Below, piece by piece: positions 43,514 to 53,630 of a DNA stretch of 64,000 bases. The stretch's first letter is position 1. Every line of letters begins with the position of its first letter. A program made the position numbers and the translations under genes. The notes below the pieces were generated by a model. That model was not told the DNA's origin. It saw nothing but the letters and a program-made list of their open reading frames with translations, and did not search any database. This DNA comes from Pseudomonas azotoformans (GTDB taxonomy: Bacteria > Pseudomonadota > Gammaproteobacteria > Pseudomonadales > Pseudomonadaceae): NCBI RefSeq assembly GCF_001579805.1, contig NZ_CP014546.1, forward strand, positions 2,046,001-2,110,000. Reading direction: 5' to 3'.

Positions 43514-44803
43514 TTGAGCATTCAACCGAGTACTTACTCCCCGGACATCGCAGTACCGAGCGACAAAAGAGTCTTCGGCGCCCGCGACCTGTTCTCCCTG
43601 TGGTTCTCCCTCGGCATCGGCCTGATGGTCCTGCAAACCGGCGCCTTGCTTGCGCCGGGCCTGGGCCTGTCCGGTTCGTTGCTGGCGATTTTCCTCGGCA
43701 CCCTGGTGGGTGTCCTGTTGCTGGCCGCCGTCGGCGTGATCGGCAGCGACACCGGCCTGTCCGCCATGGCGGCCCTCAAGCTCAGCCTTGGCGCCAAAGG
43801 CGCCAGCCTGCCGGCGCTGCTCAACCTGCTGCAGTTGATCGGCTGGGGTTCGTTTGAAATCATCGTGATGCGCGATGCAGCCAGCCTGTTGGGCACGCGG
43901 GCGTTCAGTGACGGCAGCCTGCTGGCCAGCCCATTGCTGTGGACCCTGTTCTTCGGCGGCCTGGCAACGCTGCTGGCGGTCAGTGGCCCGCTGACCTTTG
44001 TGCGCCAGATTTTGCGCAAATGGGGCATCTGGCTGCTGCTCGCCGCCTGCCTGTGGCTGACGTGGAATTTGTTCGCCAAAGCCGACCTCGCCGCACTCTG
44101 GGCCAGGGCGGGTGACGGTTCGATGCCATTTGCGGTGGGTTTTGATATCGCCATCGCCATGCCGCTGTCGTGGCTGCCGCTGATCGCGGATTACTCACGC
44201 TTCGGCAAGCGTGCCAAAAGTGTGTTCGGCGGTACCGCGCTGGGGTTCTTTATCGGTAATTTCTGGCTGATGAGCCTGGGTGTGGCCTACACCCTGGCGT
44301 TTGCGCCGAGCGGCGAAGTGAACGCGCTGTTGCTGGCGTTGGCCGGGGCTGGCCTGGGGATCCCGCTGCTATTGATCCTGTTGGACGAATCGGAAAACGC
44401 CTTCGCCGATATTCACTCGGCGGCGGTTTCCAGCGGGATATTGCTGCGCCTGAAGGTCGAGCACCTGGCGCTGGCGATTGGCGTGATCTGCACGCTCATC
44501 GCCTGCTTTGCGCCATTGGCTCAGTACCAGAACTTCCTGCTGCTGATCGGCTCGGTATTTGCGCCGCTGTTTGGCGTGGTGCTGGTGGATCACTTCATCC
44601 TGCGCCGTCGTAGCGGGGGAGCCTTAGCCAGCCTGCGCTGGCCGGCGTTAATCGCCTGGCTGGGTGGCATTGCGGTTTACCACCTGCTGGCCAATCTGTA
44701 TCCGGACATCGGCGCGACCCTGCCGGCGCTGGTGCTGGCAGGGCTGTTGCAGCTGATCCTGGGCCGGGCCTTCAGCGGCGCGCAGGCACCAGTTCAGGCT
44801 TGA
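43514..44803 (+). CDS. cytX: Putative hydroxymethylpyrimidine transporter CytX
   Basis: 429-residue membrane protein with about 12 transmembrane segments of the nucleobase:cation symporter-1 (cytosine permease) family. The region FSLWFSLGIGLMVLQTGALLAPGL and the SWLPLIADYSRF motif fit the CytX subgroup, whose genes are typically linked to thiamine genes and thought to import hydroxymethylpyrimidine. Its position after thiC supports this. The start is TTG at 43514 with only a weak upstream AGAG; no ATG gives a longer protein. A REP hairpin separates it from thiC. Its end overlaps the convergent lipoprotein gene by 32 bp. Confidence 0.85.
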   Translation: MSIQPSTYSPDIAVPSDKRVFGARDLFSLWFSLGIGLMVLQTGALLAPGLGLSGSLLAIFLGTLVGVLLLAAVGVIGSDTGLSAMAALKLSLGAKGASLPALLNLLQLIGWGSFEIIVMRDAASLLGTRAFSDGSLLASPLLWTLFFGGLATLLAVSGPLTFVRQILRKWGIWLLLAACLWLTWNLFAKADLAALWARAGDGSMPFAVGFDIAIAMPLSWLPLIADYSRFGKRAKSVFGGTALGFFIGNFWLMSLGVAYTLAFAPSGEVNALLLALAGAGLGIPLLLILLDESENAFADIHSAAVSSGILLRLKVEHLALAIGVICTLIACFAPLAQYQNFLLLIGSVFAPLFGVVLVDHFILRRRSGGALASLRWPALIAWLGGIAVYHLLANLYPDIGATLPALVLAGLLQLILGRAFSGAQAPVQA

Positions 44804-45509
44804 GGATGCCTTCCAGGCGCGAGTACGGAATCTGCAACTCGACGTGGCCCAAGGCATACGGCGCGATGGTGGTGGTGGGGTACTTGAGGATCACGCCACC
44901 GTAGGTGAGCGCCACGTTCGGGGTTTTCTGGAAGGGGTACTGTTTCACGTACTCCGGCTCCAGGCTCAGGCGGGTGCTGATCAGCCAGCTGTTATGGGCC
45001 ACTTGGGCGGCTTTCCAGAAGGCGTCTTCCTTGCCGGGCAGCAACATGTCGGTGAGGGTCAGGGCCTTTTGCTGCTGGCGCGAATAGTTGATGAAAGCAC
45101 GGCCTGGCTCGCCGTGGGTGGCGCCCTGGTCCAGGTAGCTGGAGAGTTCGATGATCACCAAGCCGTCATGCTGCTCACGTACCTTGGCCTGCAAGTACAT
45201 GCTGTTGCGTGGAGCGGCCGTGCGCAGGAACTGCTCGCTGTAGGTCGCGAGGCTGGTTGGCAGCGGGTCGGCCTGGGTCATTTCCAGCAGGCGCTGTTCG
45301 ATCAAGGCGTCCAGCTTGGGCTCCTTGGCAAAGTGCACCGTGTCGATGTTCACCAGCGGGCAATCGGCGCTGGCGCAGCCTGGCTTGCTTTGCTCGGTGG
45401 CGTCGCGGGTGGCGTCCAGCGGGGCTTTATAGCTGGGCTGGAACAGGCTTTGGCAGGCACCGAGGGTCAATGCGATACAGGCCACGGAGGCGATTTTTAA
45501 AAGCGACAT
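44772..45509 (-). CDS. DUF3298/RsiV-like lipoprotein
   Basis: 245-residue protein with a lipoprotein signal (LTLGAC, Cys19), followed by a DUF4163/DUF3298-type domain: paired sheets with SSYLDQGATHGEPGRAFINYS, LTLTDMLLPG and ALTYGGVILKYPTTTIAPYALG. Such domains occur in RsiV-type anti-sigma factors and in peptidoglycan- or lysozyme-binding lipoproteins; for this one the function is unknown. Position corresponds to P. aeruginosa PA4972. The 3' end overlaps cytX by 32 bp on the opposite strand. It is divergent from nudF. Confidence 0.82.
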   Translation of the reverse strand: MSLLKIASVACIALTLGACQSLFQPSYKAPLDATRDATEQSKPGCASADCPLVNIDTVHFAKEPKLDALIEQRLLEMTQADPLPTSLATYSEQFLRTAAPRNSMYLQAKVREQHDGLVIIELSSYLDQGATHGEPGRAFINYSRQQQKALTLTDMLLPGKEDAFWKAAQVAHNSWLISTRLSLEPEYVKQYPFQKTPNVALTYGGVILKYPTTTIAPYALGHVELQIPYSRLEGILKPELVPARR

Positions 45510-45700
45510 GTAGGGTCTTCGTCCGTCGATAAGAGCGAAATTGTGCAGCTTCGACTACCGGCAAGGCAGTCAGTTCGCCACTAAGCTGATTAGAGTGAGT
45601 TTGACGCCCGCCGTCTATCCCGGCAACTGGAAAGGGGCTGCATCCAGAGGCATGAGCGCGTTAGGATGGCGCCAATTGCGCAGGTTCAACGGGGATGGAT

Positions 45701-46318
45701 ATGACGGATTTTGCAAAGTCGGCGCCGGACAAGATCGAAATTGTTCAGCACGACAATCTCTACAAAGGCTTCTACAAGCTGGATCAGATACAACTGCGCC
45801 ATGAAAAATTCGACGGCAGCATGAGCCGTGTGATCAACCGCGAAGTGTTTGTTCGTCATGATGCCGTGTGTGTATTGCCCTACGACCCGCAGCGCGATGA
45901 AGTGGTGTTGAACGAGCAGTTTCGCGTCGGAGCCATGGGCCGTACCGACAACCCCTGGATGATCGAGATGGTCGCCGGCCTGATCGACAAGGACGAGCAA
46001 CCCGAGGAGGTTGCACACCGCGAAGCCGAGGAGGAAGCTGGGCTGACATTCTCCGCGTTGTGGCCGATCACCAAGTATTTCCCGTCGCCCGGCGGCAGTA
46101 CCGAATATGTGCACTTGTACCTGGGTCGCTGCGACAGCGCCGGTGTGGGGGGCGTCCATGGATTGGAAGAAGAAGCTGAAGATATCCGCGTCACCGTCTG
46201 GGCCTTCGAAGATGCCCTGCAAGCGGTGCGCGACGGCAAAATTTCCAACGCAGCCAGCATTATCGCCCTGCAATGGCTTGCGCTTAATCGCGCGGAAGTG
46301 AGGGGGTTATGGCAGTAA
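45701..46318 (+). CDS. nudF: ADP-ribose pyrophosphatase (Nudix family)
   Basis: 205-residue Nudix hydrolase that cleaves ADP-ribose and related sugar nucleotides to AMP and sugar phosphate. The Nudix box G-x5-E-x7-REAEEEAG is complete (GLIDKDEQPEE...REAEEEAG, about residues 93-115). The subgroup-specific Pro lies downstream (FPSPGGSTEY). The start is ATG at 45701, with GGGG at a suitable distance; an ATG 6 bp earlier is too close to that site. It overlaps the DUF1249 gene by 10 bp, the same order as in E. coli (nudF-yqiB-cpdA-yqiA-parE). Confidence 0.94.
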   Translation: MTDFAKSAPDKIEIVQHDNLYKGFYKLDQIQLRHEKFDGSMSRVINREVFVRHDAVCVLPYDPQRDEVVLNEQFRVGAMGRTDNPWMIEMVAGLIDKDEQPEEVAHREAEEEAGLTFSALWPITKYFPSPGGSTEYVHLYLGRCDSAGVGGVHGLEEEAEDIRVTVWAFEDALQAVRDGKISNAASIIALQWLALNRAEVRGLWQ

Positions 46319-46758
46319 AGGCACGGGAACGTTATCGAGTCGACCTGATCGGGCTGCAAGCGGCTTGCGAGGCCAACTACGCGCGGCTGATGCGCTTGCT
46401 CCCCGACATGCGCCATGCCCCGGAGGCCCGCCGTATCGGCGTGACCCACGGCGACCAGATGCTCGGCGTGCTGGCGCTGGAAGTTATCGTCAATTGCCCG
46501 TACACCACCACCTTGCGCGTACGTCAGGAACACAGCCTGCCCTGGCTGCCGGTGCCGCAGTTGGAAGTGCAGGTGTACCACGACGCGCGGATGGCCGAAG
46601 TCATCAGCGCCGAACATGCACGACGCTTTCGCAGCATCTATCCTTACCCCAACGTGTTCATGCACCAGCCCGATGAGAAAGCACAGCTCAATGTGTTCCT
46701 CGGTGAATGGTTGAGCCATTGCCTGGCCTTGGGCCATGAGTTCGAAGTTGTGCGTTAG
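46309..46758 (+). CDS. DUF1249 family protein (YqiB-like)
   Basis: 149-residue protein of the YqiB/DUF1249 family: RYRVDLIGLQAACEANYARLMRLLP, VYHDARMAEVIS and YPNVFMHQPDEKAQLNVFLGEWL are characteristic. No enzymatic function is established for the family. It overlaps nudF by 10 bp and precedes cpdA, the conserved gene order of enterics and pseudomonads, which suggests a role tied to nucleotide metabolism or signalling. No signal peptide or membrane segment is seen. Confidence 0.9.
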   Translation: MAVKARERYRVDLIGLQAACEANYARLMRLLPDMRHAPEARRIGVTHGDQMLGVLALEVIVNCPYTTTLRVRQEHSLPWLPVPQLEVQVYHDARMAEVISAEHARRFRSIYPYPNVFMHQPDEKAQLNVFLGEWLSHCLALGHEFEVVR

Positions 46759-46855
46759 ATGTGAACTGCATCTGCTTCCCAAGGTTTCCTCTTGTGTCCT
46801 GCCCCAGCATAATCACGCCACACGTCCATTCCTGTGATTGCCTTGGGAGAGCGCC

Positions 46856-47671
46856 TTGCCGAGCGTATCCACTGTGAGTCCCGATGCGCCCGCATTGCTG
46901 GTGCAACTGTCCGACAGCCATTTGTTTGCCGAGGCCGACGGTACGCTGCTGGGCATGAACACCCGCGAAAGCCTGCAAGGCGTCATTGAGCTGGTGCGCG
47001 CGCAGCAGCCGCGCATCGATTTGGTGTTGGCCACGGGGGACCTGTCCCAGGACGGCACGCTGGAGTCGTACCAGCAATTTCGCGACATGACCCGGCAGAT
47101 CGACGCCCCGGCGCGCTGGATTCCTGGCAATCATGACGAGCCGCAGATCATGGCTCACGCTGCCGTGCACAGCGATCTGCTGGAGCCGGTGGTCGATATC
47201 GGCAACTGGCGCGTGACCCTGCTGGATTCCGCCGTACCCGGTTCAGTGCCGGGCTACCTGCAAGACCAACAGCTGCAGCTGCTCGCCCAGGCCCTGAGCG
47301 AAGCGCCGAACCGTCATCATCTGGTGTGTTTTCACCATCATCCGGTGCCCATCGGTTGCGCCTGGATGGACCCCATTGGCTTGCGCAATCCTGAGGCATT
47401 GTTTGCCGTGCTTGACCGTTTTCCGCAGGTGCGGGCGGTACTGTGGGGGCATGTGCACCAGGAAATCGACCGCGAGCGCAACGGCGTGCGCCTGCTGGCA
47501 TCGCCGTCCACCTGCATCCAGTTCGCACCGGGCAGCGAGGATTTCAAGGTCAGCGAGCAAGCGCCGGGCTACCGCTGGCTGCGGCTGCATGCCGACGGAC
47601 GGTTGGAGACCGGGGTAGAGCGCTTGGTCGGCTTCGCGTTTACGGTGGATTACGGTAGCAACGGCTACTGA
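46856..47671 (+). CDS. cpdA: 3',5'-cyclic-AMP phosphodiesterase
   Basis: 271-residue calcineurin-type metallophosphoesterase that degrades cAMP, in Pseudomonas limiting Vfr-dependent signalling. All metal-binding blocks are present: LSDSHLF, ATGDLSQDG, GNHDEP, CFHHHPVP and GHVHQE. The start is TTG at 46856 (MPSVSTVSP), with GGGAGA at correct distance; this matches the usual N-terminus, while an upstream TTG at 46838 would add six unusual residues. It follows the DUF1249 gene after 97 bp. Confidence 0.93.
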   Translation: MPSVSTVSPDAPALLVQLSDSHLFAEADGTLLGMNTRESLQGVIELVRAQQPRIDLVLATGDLSQDGTLESYQQFRDMTRQIDAPARWIPGNHDEPQIMAHAAVHSDLLEPVVDIGNWRVTLLDSAVPGSVPGYLQDQQLQLLAQALSEAPNRHHLVCFHHHPVPIGCAWMDPIGLRNPEALFAVLDRFPQVRAVLWGHVHQEIDRERNGVRLLASPSTCIQFAPGSEDFKVSEQAPGYRWLRLHADGRLETGVERLVGFAFTVDYGSNGY

Positions 47672-47720
47672 GATTTACCTGTAAACTGCGCCTTTTTGGC
47701 GCAAGCATGGAGAGCCCGGC

Positions 47721-48329
47721 ATGTCCGCTTCGATCCTGTATATCCACGGTTTCAACAGCGCGCCTGCGTCCAACAAGGCCACTCAATTGATCACCGTAAT
47801 GGGTGCCATTGGCCTGGCCGACCAATTGCGCGTACCGGCCCTGCATCACCATCCCCGTCAGGCGATTCCTCAGTTGGAAGCCGCGATCGCTGAACTGGGG
47901 CGGCCACTGCTGGTCGGCAGCTCACTCGGCGGCTACTATGCAACCCATCTTGCCGAGCGCCATGGCCTCAAGGCGCTGCTGGTAAACCCGGCGGTCAACC
48001 CTCACCGGATGTTCGACGGTTACCTGGGCACCCAGAAGAACCTCTACACCGATGAAACCTGGGAACTGACCCACGACCACGTCACGGCGCTGGCCGAGCT
48101 GGAAGTACCGGCTCCCCAGGATGCGGCGCGGTATCAGGTGTGGTTGCAGACCGGGGATGAAACCCTGGATTATCGCCTCGCCCAGCAGTATTACCGGGCC
48201 TGTGCCTTGCGCATCCAGGCCGGCGGCGACCATGGTTACCAGGGGTTCGCCCAGCAATTGCCGGCCATGTTGAGCTTTGCCGGCATTGGCGCAGATCAGT
48301 ATCAATCCTTCGATTTTTCTTCATTGTAA
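47721..48329 (+). CDS. YqiA/YcfP family alpha/beta-hydrolase (esterase)
   Basis: 202-residue esterase. The YqiA hallmark ILYIHGFNSAP at the N-terminus forms the oxyanion region, GSSLGGYY holds the nucleophile Ser, Asp lies in the LQTGDETLDY region and His in GGDHGYQGF. E. coli YqiA hydrolyses short acyl and palmitoyl-CoA esters; the natural substrate is unsettled. It lies between cpdA and parE in the conserved order. A small hairpin with a T5 loop (TGCGCC/GGCGCA) lies just upstream of its start. Confidence 0.9.
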   Translation: MSASILYIHGFNSAPASNKATQLITVMGAIGLADQLRVPALHHHPRQAIPQLEAAIAELGRPLLVGSSLGGYYATHLAERHGLKALLVNPAVNPHRMFDGYLGTQKNLYTDETWELTHDHVTALAELEVPAPQDAARYQVWLQTGDETLDYRLAQQYYRACALRIQAGGDHGYQGFAQQLPAMLSFAGIGADQYQSFDFSSL

Positions 48330-48374
48330 GAATCGCAGGTCACTTTTTAATCGAACGACTCACGACGAGACCCC

Positions 48375-50282
48375 ATGGCCACTCCCAGCGCTAGCTCTTA
48401 TAACGCCGACGCCATCGAAGTCCTCTCGGGCCTCGACCCGGTGCGCAAACGCCCCGGCATGTATACCGACACCAGTCGGCCGAACCACCTTGCCCAGGAA
48501 GTCATCGACAACAGCGTCGACGAAGCCCTGGCCGGCCACGCCAAGTCGGTGCATGTCATTCTCCACGCTGACCATTCCCTGGAAGTGTCCGACGATGGTC
48601 GCGGCATGCCGGTGGACATCCACCCTGAAGAGGGTGTGCCCGGCGTTGAGCTGATCCTCACCAAGCTGCATGCTGGCGGTAAGTTCTCTAACAAGAACTA
48701 CCAGTTCTCCGGTGGCTTGCACGGTGTGGGTATTTCCGTGGTCAACGCCCTGTCTACGCTGGTTCGCGTCAGGGTCAAGCGCGACGGCAACGAGTACGAG
48801 ATGACGTTCGCCGATGGCTACAAAGCCACCGACTTGGCAGTGATCGGCACCGTTGGCAAGCGCAATACCGGCACCAGCGTGTACTTTGCACCGGACCCGA
48901 AATATTTCGATTCGCCAAAATTTTCCATCAGCCGCCTCAAGCACGTGCTCAAGGCCAAGGCCGTGCTGTGCCCAGGCCTGCTGGTGACCTTTGAAGACAA
49001 AGGCACCGGTGAGAAGGTCGAGTGGCACTACGAAGATGGCCTGCGCTCGTATCTGGAGGATTCCGTCAGCGACTTCGAGCGCCTGCCCAACGAGCCGTTC
49101 TGCGGCAGCCTGGCCGGTAATAAAGAAGCCGTGGACTGGGCGTTGTTGTGGCTGCCGGAAGGTGGCGACAGCGTGCAGGAAAGCTACGTCAACCTGATCC
49201 CGACCGCTCAGGGCGGCACCCACGTCAACGGTTTGCGCCAGGGCTTGCTGGATGCCATGCGCGAATTCTGCGAATACCGCAGCCTGTTGCCGCGCGGCGT
49301 GAAGCTGGCGCCGGAAGACGTGTGGGAGCGCATCGCGTTCGTGCTGTCGATGAAAATGCAGGAGCCGCAATTCTCCGGCCAGACCAAAGAACGCCTGTCG
49401 TCCCGCGAGGCAGCGGCGTTTGTCTCCGGCGTGGTCAAGGACGCGTTCAGCCTGTGGCTCAACGAACACCCTGAACTGGGCCTGGCCCTGGCGGAACTGG
49501 CGATCAACAACGCCGGCCGTCGCCTGAAGGCCAGCAAGAAGGTCGAGCGCAAGCGCATCACCCAGGGCCCGGCATTGCCCGGCAAGCTGGCCGATTGCGC
49601 CGGGCAAGACCCGATGCGCTCCGAGCTGTTCCTGGTGGAAGGTGACTCCGCCGGTGGTTCCGCCAAGCAAGCACGGGACAAGGAATTCCAGGCGATCCTG
49701 CCGTTGCGCGGCAAAATCCTCAACACCTGGGAAGTCGATGGCAGCGAAGTCCTGGCCAGCCAGGAAGTGCACAACATCGCCGTGGCCATTGGGGTAGACC
49801 CAGGCGCGGCGGACATGAGCCAACTGCGCTACGGCAAGATCTGCATCCTCGCCGACGCCGACTCCGACGGCCTGCACATCGCCACGCTGCTGTGCGCGCT
49901 GTTCGTGCAGCACTTCCGCCCGCTGGTGGATGCCGGCCACGTCTACGTCGCCATGCCGCCGTTGTACCGGATCGACCTGGGCAAGGAGATTTACTACGCC
50001 CTGGACGAGGCTGAGCGCGACGGCATTCTCGACCGCCTGGTGGCCGAGAAGAAGCGCGGCAAGCCACAGGTCACACGATTCAAGGGCCTGGGTGAAATGA
50101 ACCCGCCGCAGCTGCGCGAAACCACCATGGACCCCAACACTCGGCGCCTGGTGCAGTTGACCCTGGGCGACGACTTCGCCGCCACCTCGGAAATGATGGA
50201 CATGCTGCTGGCGAAGAAACGCGCACCGGACCGCAAATCCTGGCTGGAGTCAAAAGGCAACCTGGCCGAGGTTCTGGGCTGA
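48375..50282 (+). CDS. parE: DNA topoisomerase IV subunit B
   Basis: ATPase subunit of topoisomerase IV, which decatenates daughter chromosomes. The 635-residue protein has a GHKL ATPase domain (EVIDNSVDEAL, DDGRGMPVD, GGLHGVGISVVNALS) and a TOPRIM domain (LVEGDSAGGSAKQARD, DADSDGLH). The RFKGLGEMNPPQLRETTM tail region follows. Only a weak ribosome binding site precedes the ATG at 48375. Its stop overlaps the next gene's start (TGATG). ParC, its partner, is encoded two genes downstream. Confidence 0.97.
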   Translation: MATPSASSYNADAIEVLSGLDPVRKRPGMYTDTSRPNHLAQEVIDNSVDEALAGHAKSVHVILHADHSLEVSDDGRGMPVDIHPEEGVPGVELILTKLHAGGKFSNKNYQFSGGLHGVGISVVNALSTLVRVRVKRDGNEYEMTFADGYKATDLAVIGTVGKRNTGTSVYFAPDPKYFDSPKFSISRLKHVLKAKAVLCPGLLVTFEDKGTGEKVEWHYEDGLRSYLEDSVSDFERLPNEPFCGSLAGNKEAVDWALLWLPEGGDSVQESYVNLIPTAQGGTHVNGLRQGLLDAMREFCEYRSLLPRGVKLAPEDVWERIAFVLSMKMQEPQFSGQTKERLSSREAAAFVSGVVKDAFSLWLNEHPELGLALAELAINNAGRRLKASKKVERKRITQGPALPGKLADCAGQDPMRSELFLVEGDSAGGSAKQARDKEFQAILPLRGKILNTWEVDGSEVLASQEVHNIAVAIGVDPGAADMSQLRYGKICILADADSDGLHIATLLCALFVQHFRPLVDAGHVYVAMPPLYRIDLGKEIYYALDEAERDGILDRLVAEKKRGKPQVTRFKGLGEMNPPQLRETTMDPNTRRLVQLTLGDDFAATSEMMDMLLAKKRAPDRKSWLESKGNLAEVLG

Positions 50283-51277
50283 TGCGCACAGGTTTCGCCC
50301 TGGCGATCCTGATGTTGAGCGGGCTGGCGGCTACCCCAGTGGTTGCCGCACCCGTGGCTGAGCTGAAGCTGCTGTCCGAGCACCCGGTGGATGGCATGCG
50401 CGGCGGTAACCTGTCGGGCCTGGCCTTGTGTGGCACGGAGTTGTGGACGGTTTCCGACCGCGATGATGACCAGATCTACCGCCTGGATATCAGCGCGCCG
50501 ACCTGGCAGGCCGAGGCGGTAAAGATCGACGTGCCACCGGTGCCCGAGTCCGGGTTGCCCTGGGGTTTGCGTTCGCGCACCAAGGCCGCATCGTTCATTC
50601 GCGGTGGTGACTTGGACTTTGAAGGCATCACCTGCGATGCCGCTGGCAACCGCTACATAGTCAGTGAAGCCCATGCGGCGGTGCTGCAAGTGCCGGTGAC
50701 GGGCGCGCCTGAGTGGTTGAAGATCGCGCCGGGCATGGTGCGTGAAGCGCGCGCCAGCGGCATGCTGCTGCACTTCAATGCATTGTTTGAAGGCCTGGCG
50801 ATCAACCCCGAAGGCAACCAGATTTGGCTGGCCGCTGAGCGCGAAAGACGTGGACTGATCTCGATCAAGCGTCCGCAAAGCCTGTGGGACTGTGACGGCC
50901 CCTGCGTCTTGTTGAGCGAGGCCGGCCAGGAAGTGCAACCGGCCCAGTTCCCGAACGCCAAGGCGGTGTCCAAGGATTTCGCCGACCTGGCGCTGTTCAA
51001 CGGCAAGCTGTTTACCCTGGAGCGCAATGCGTTCCAGATTTGCCGGCGGGATGCGGTCACGGCCAAGGTCGAGCTGTGCTGGTCGTTTGCCGACGAGACC
51101 CTAACGCCCGAGCGGCGTTATCCCCAGCCCTATGGCCTGGCCGAAGCCCTGGTGGTGGATGCCGACGGTGCCTGGCTGGGCATCGACAACAACTTCGGCC
51201 CGCGTGCCGATGGTGAAAAGCGCCCCGTGGTCTATCGTTTCGCCGCCCCTGCCGGTGGCTGGAGCGCTCGCCCATGA
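50282..51277 (+). CDS. Exported phytase-like esterase domain protein
   Basis: 331-residue protein with a Sec signal peptide (about residues 1-22, ending VVA-AP) and a beta-propeller domain of the 'esterase-like activity of phytase' type. Segments such as ISGLALCG-like NLSGLALCGTELWTVSDRDDD, GGDLDFEGITCDAAGNRYIVSEA and LLHFNALFEGLAINPEGNQIWLAAER support this. The substrate is unknown; a periplasmic phosphatase/phytase or lactonase role is possible. It overlaps parE by 1 bp and precedes parC by 73 bp, so it is co-transcribed with topoisomerase IV genes despite an unrelated location in the cell. It resembles PA4966 of P. aeruginosa. Confidence 0.8.
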   Translation: MRTGFALAILMLSGLAATPVVAAPVAELKLLSEHPVDGMRGGNLSGLALCGTELWTVSDRDDDQIYRLDISAPTWQAEAVKIDVPPVPESGLPWGLRSRTKAASFIRGGDLDFEGITCDAAGNRYIVSEAHAAVLQVPVTGAPEWLKIAPGMVREARASGMLLHFNALFEGLAINPEGNQIWLAAERERRGLISIKRPQSLWDCDGPCVLLSEAGQEVQPAQFPNAKAVSKDFADLALFNGKLFTLERNAFQICRRDAVTAKVELCWSFADETLTPERRYPQPYGLAEALVVDADGAWLGIDNNFGPRADGEKRPVVYRFAAPAGGWSARP

Positions 51278-51350
51278 GCCCCTGTTTTTTTGAATTGACC
51301 CGGTGCAGCGGCAGTTCCGCAGCACCTTACCCGACCATGATGAGGCCCGC

Positions 51351-53615
51351 ATGAGTGACATCCTCGCAGACAGCTTAGATGGCGTAGAACGCCGGTCGCT
51401 GGCTGACTTCACCGAAAATGCCTACCTCAACTACTCCATGTACGTGATCATGGACCGTGCCTTGCCGCATATCGGCGACGGCCTGAAGCCTGTACAACGG
51501 CGCATTATCTACGCCATGAGTGAGTTGGGCCTGGACGCCGATTCCAAGCACAAGAAGTCGGCGCGTACCGTCGGTGACGTGCTCGGTAAGTTCCACCCCC
51601 ACGGCGATTCCGCCTGCTACGAAGCCATGGTGTTGATGGCCCAACCGTTCAGCTATCGCTACACGCTGGTAGACGGCCAGGGCAACTGGGGTGCGCCGGA
51701 TGATCCCAAGTCGTTCGCTGCGATGCGCTACACCGAGGCACGCCTGTCGCGTTACTCGGAAGTCCTGCTGAGCGAGTTGGGCCAGGGCACCGCTGACTGG
51801 GGGCCTAACTTCGACGGCACTCTCGATGAACCGCTGGTGTTGCCGGCACGTTTGCCGAATATCCTGCTCAATGGCACCACCGGCATCGCCGTCGGCATGG
51901 CCACCGATGTGCCGCCGCATAACCTGCGCGAAGTCGCCACCGCGTGCGTGCGCTTGCTGGATGAGCCCAAAGCCACGGTGGAACAGCTCTGCGAACACAT
52001 CCAGGGCCCGGACTACCCGACCGAAGCGGAAATCATCACGCCGCGCGCCGACCTGCTGAAGATGTACGAAACCGGCAAGGGCTCGGTGCGCATGCGCGCC
52101 GTGTACCACATCGAAGATGGCGACATTATCGTCACCGCGCTGCCGCATCAGGTGTCCGGTGCCAAGGTGCTGGAGCAGATCGCCGCGTTGATGCAGGCCA
52201 AGCCGTCGAAATTGCCGCAGGTTGCCGACCTGCGTGACGAATCCGACCACGAAAACCCCTGCCGCATCGTGATCATCCCGACCAACAGCCGGGTCGACCA
52301 CGAAGTGCTGATGCAACATCTGTTTGCCAGCACGGACTTGGAGTCCAGCTACCGGGTCAACGTCAACATCATCGGCCTGGACGGCAAGCCGCAGCTGAAA
52401 AACCTGCGCAACTTGCTGGTGGAATGGCTGGAGTTCCGGGTGCAGACCGTGCGTCGCCGCCTGCAATTCCGCCTGGATAAGGTCGAGCGTCGCCTGCACC
52501 TGTTGGACGGCTTGCTGATCGCCTATCTCAACCTGGATGAAGTGATCCACATCATTCGCACCGCCGAACACCCGAAAGCCGAGCTGATCGCGCGTTTCGA
52601 GCTGAGCGAGATCCAGGCTGACTACATCCTCGACACCCGCTTGCGTCAGTTGGCGCGGCTGGAAGAAATGAAGCTGCGCGACGAACAAGATGCGCTGCTC
52701 AAGGAACAAGCCAAGCTGCAAGCGCTGCTGGGCAGCGAAGCCAAGCTGAAGAAGCTGGTGCGCAGCGAGCTGATCAAAGACGCGGAAACCTACGGCGATG
52801 ACCGTCGTTCGCCAATCGTCCAGCGCGCCGAAGCCAAAGCGCTGACAGAAACCGAACTGCTGCCAAACGAGAAAATTACCGTCGTTCTGTCGGAAAAGGG
52901 TTGGGTTCGTTCCGCCAAGGGGCATGATATTGACGCCACTGGTTTGTCGTACAAGGCTGGCGACGGCTTCAAGACCGCCGCCGCCGGGCGTTCCAACCAG
53001 TTTGCGGTGTTTATCGACTCCACGGGGCGCAGTTATTCGGTGCCGGCCCACACCTTGCCATCCGCAAGGGGGCAGGGCGAGCCGTTGACCGGGCGCCTTA
53101 CACCGCCGCCCGGGGCGAATTTCGAGTGCGTGCTGCTGCCGGACGACGATGCGCTGTACGTGATCGCCTCCGACGCGGGCTACGGGTTTGTGGTGAAAGG
53201 TGAAGACCTGCAGGCGAAGAACAAGGCGGGCAAGGCTTTGCTGAGCCTGCCGAACAACGCCAAGGTGATCCTGCCTCGTCCGGTGGACGACCGCGAGAGC
53301 AACTGGCTGGCGTCGGTGACCACTGAGGGGCGTTTGCTGGTGTTCAAGATCAGCGACCTGCCGCAGTTGGGCAAAGGCAAGGGCAACAAGATCATTGGTA
53401 TTCCCGGCGAGCGGGTGACCAGTCGCGAAGAGTACGTGACCGACATCGCAGTGATCCCGGAAGGCGCGACGTTGGTGCTTCAGGCCGGTAAACGTACCCT
53501 GTCGTTGCGTCCTGACGACCTTGAGCACTACAAGGGAGAACGTGGCCGGCGTGGTAACAAATTGCCACGTGGCTTCCAGCGAGTGGATGCTTTGTTGGTG
53601 GAAACACCGGTTTAA
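51351..53615 (+). CDS. parC: DNA topoisomerase IV subunit A
   Basis: Breakage-reunion subunit of topoisomerase IV, 754 residues. The catalytic Tyr is at 127 (AAMRYTEA). The quinolone resistance-determining region reads [12 protein letters not shown] with Ser87 and Glu91, the susceptible-type residues. The C-terminal part forms the DNA-wrapping beta-pinwheel ([25 protein letters not shown] and similar blades). The start is ATG at 51351 ([17 protein letters not shown]); an in-frame start at 51303 lies upstream without support. A stem-loop follows the stop. Confidence 0.97.
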   Translation: MSDILADSLDGVERRSLADFTENAYLNYSMYVIMDRALPHIGDGLKPVQRRIIYAMSELGLDADSKHKKSARTVGDVLGKFHPHGDSACYEAMVLMAQPFSYRYTLVDGQGNWGAPDDPKSFAAMRYTEARLSRYSEVLLSELGQGTADWGPNFDGTLDEPLVLPARLPNILLNGTTGIAVGMATDVPPHNLREVATACVRLLDEPKATVEQLCEHIQGPDYPTEAEIITPRADLLKMYETGKGSVRMRAVYHIEDGDIIVTALPHQVSGAKVLEQIAALMQAKPSKLPQVADLRDESDHENPCRIVIIPTNSRVDHEVLMQHLFASTDLESSYRVNVNIIGLDGKPQLKNLRNLLVEWLEFRVQTVRRRLQFRLDKVERRLHLLDGLLIAYLNLDEVIHIIRTAEHPKAELIARFELSEIQADYILDTRLRQLARLEEMKLRDEQDALLKEQAKLQALLGSEAKLKKLVRSELIKDAETYGDDRRSPIVQRAEAKALTETELLPNEKITVVLSEKGWVRSAKGHDIDATGLSYKAGDGFKTAAAGRSNQFAVFIDSTGRSYSVPAHTLPSARGQGEPLTGRLTPPPGANFECVLLPDDDALYVIASDAGYGFVVKGEDLQAKNKAGKALLSLPNNAKVILPRPVDDRESNWLASVTTEGRLLVFKISDLPQLGKGKGNKIIGIPGERVTSREEYVTDIAVIPEGATLVLQAGKRTLSLRPDDLEHYKGERGRRGNKLPRGFQRVDALLVETPV

Positions 53616-53630
53616 GGCGGATTAGAGCCC

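Noticed and set aside
51375..53528. 717-codon open frame opposite parC (similarly 604 codons at 17959-19773, 635 at 28001-29908 and 602 at 61031-62839)
   Set aside because: Antisense frames of this kind occur opposite almost every long gene here, lack ribosome binding sites and have low-complexity His/Gln/Arg-rich translations.
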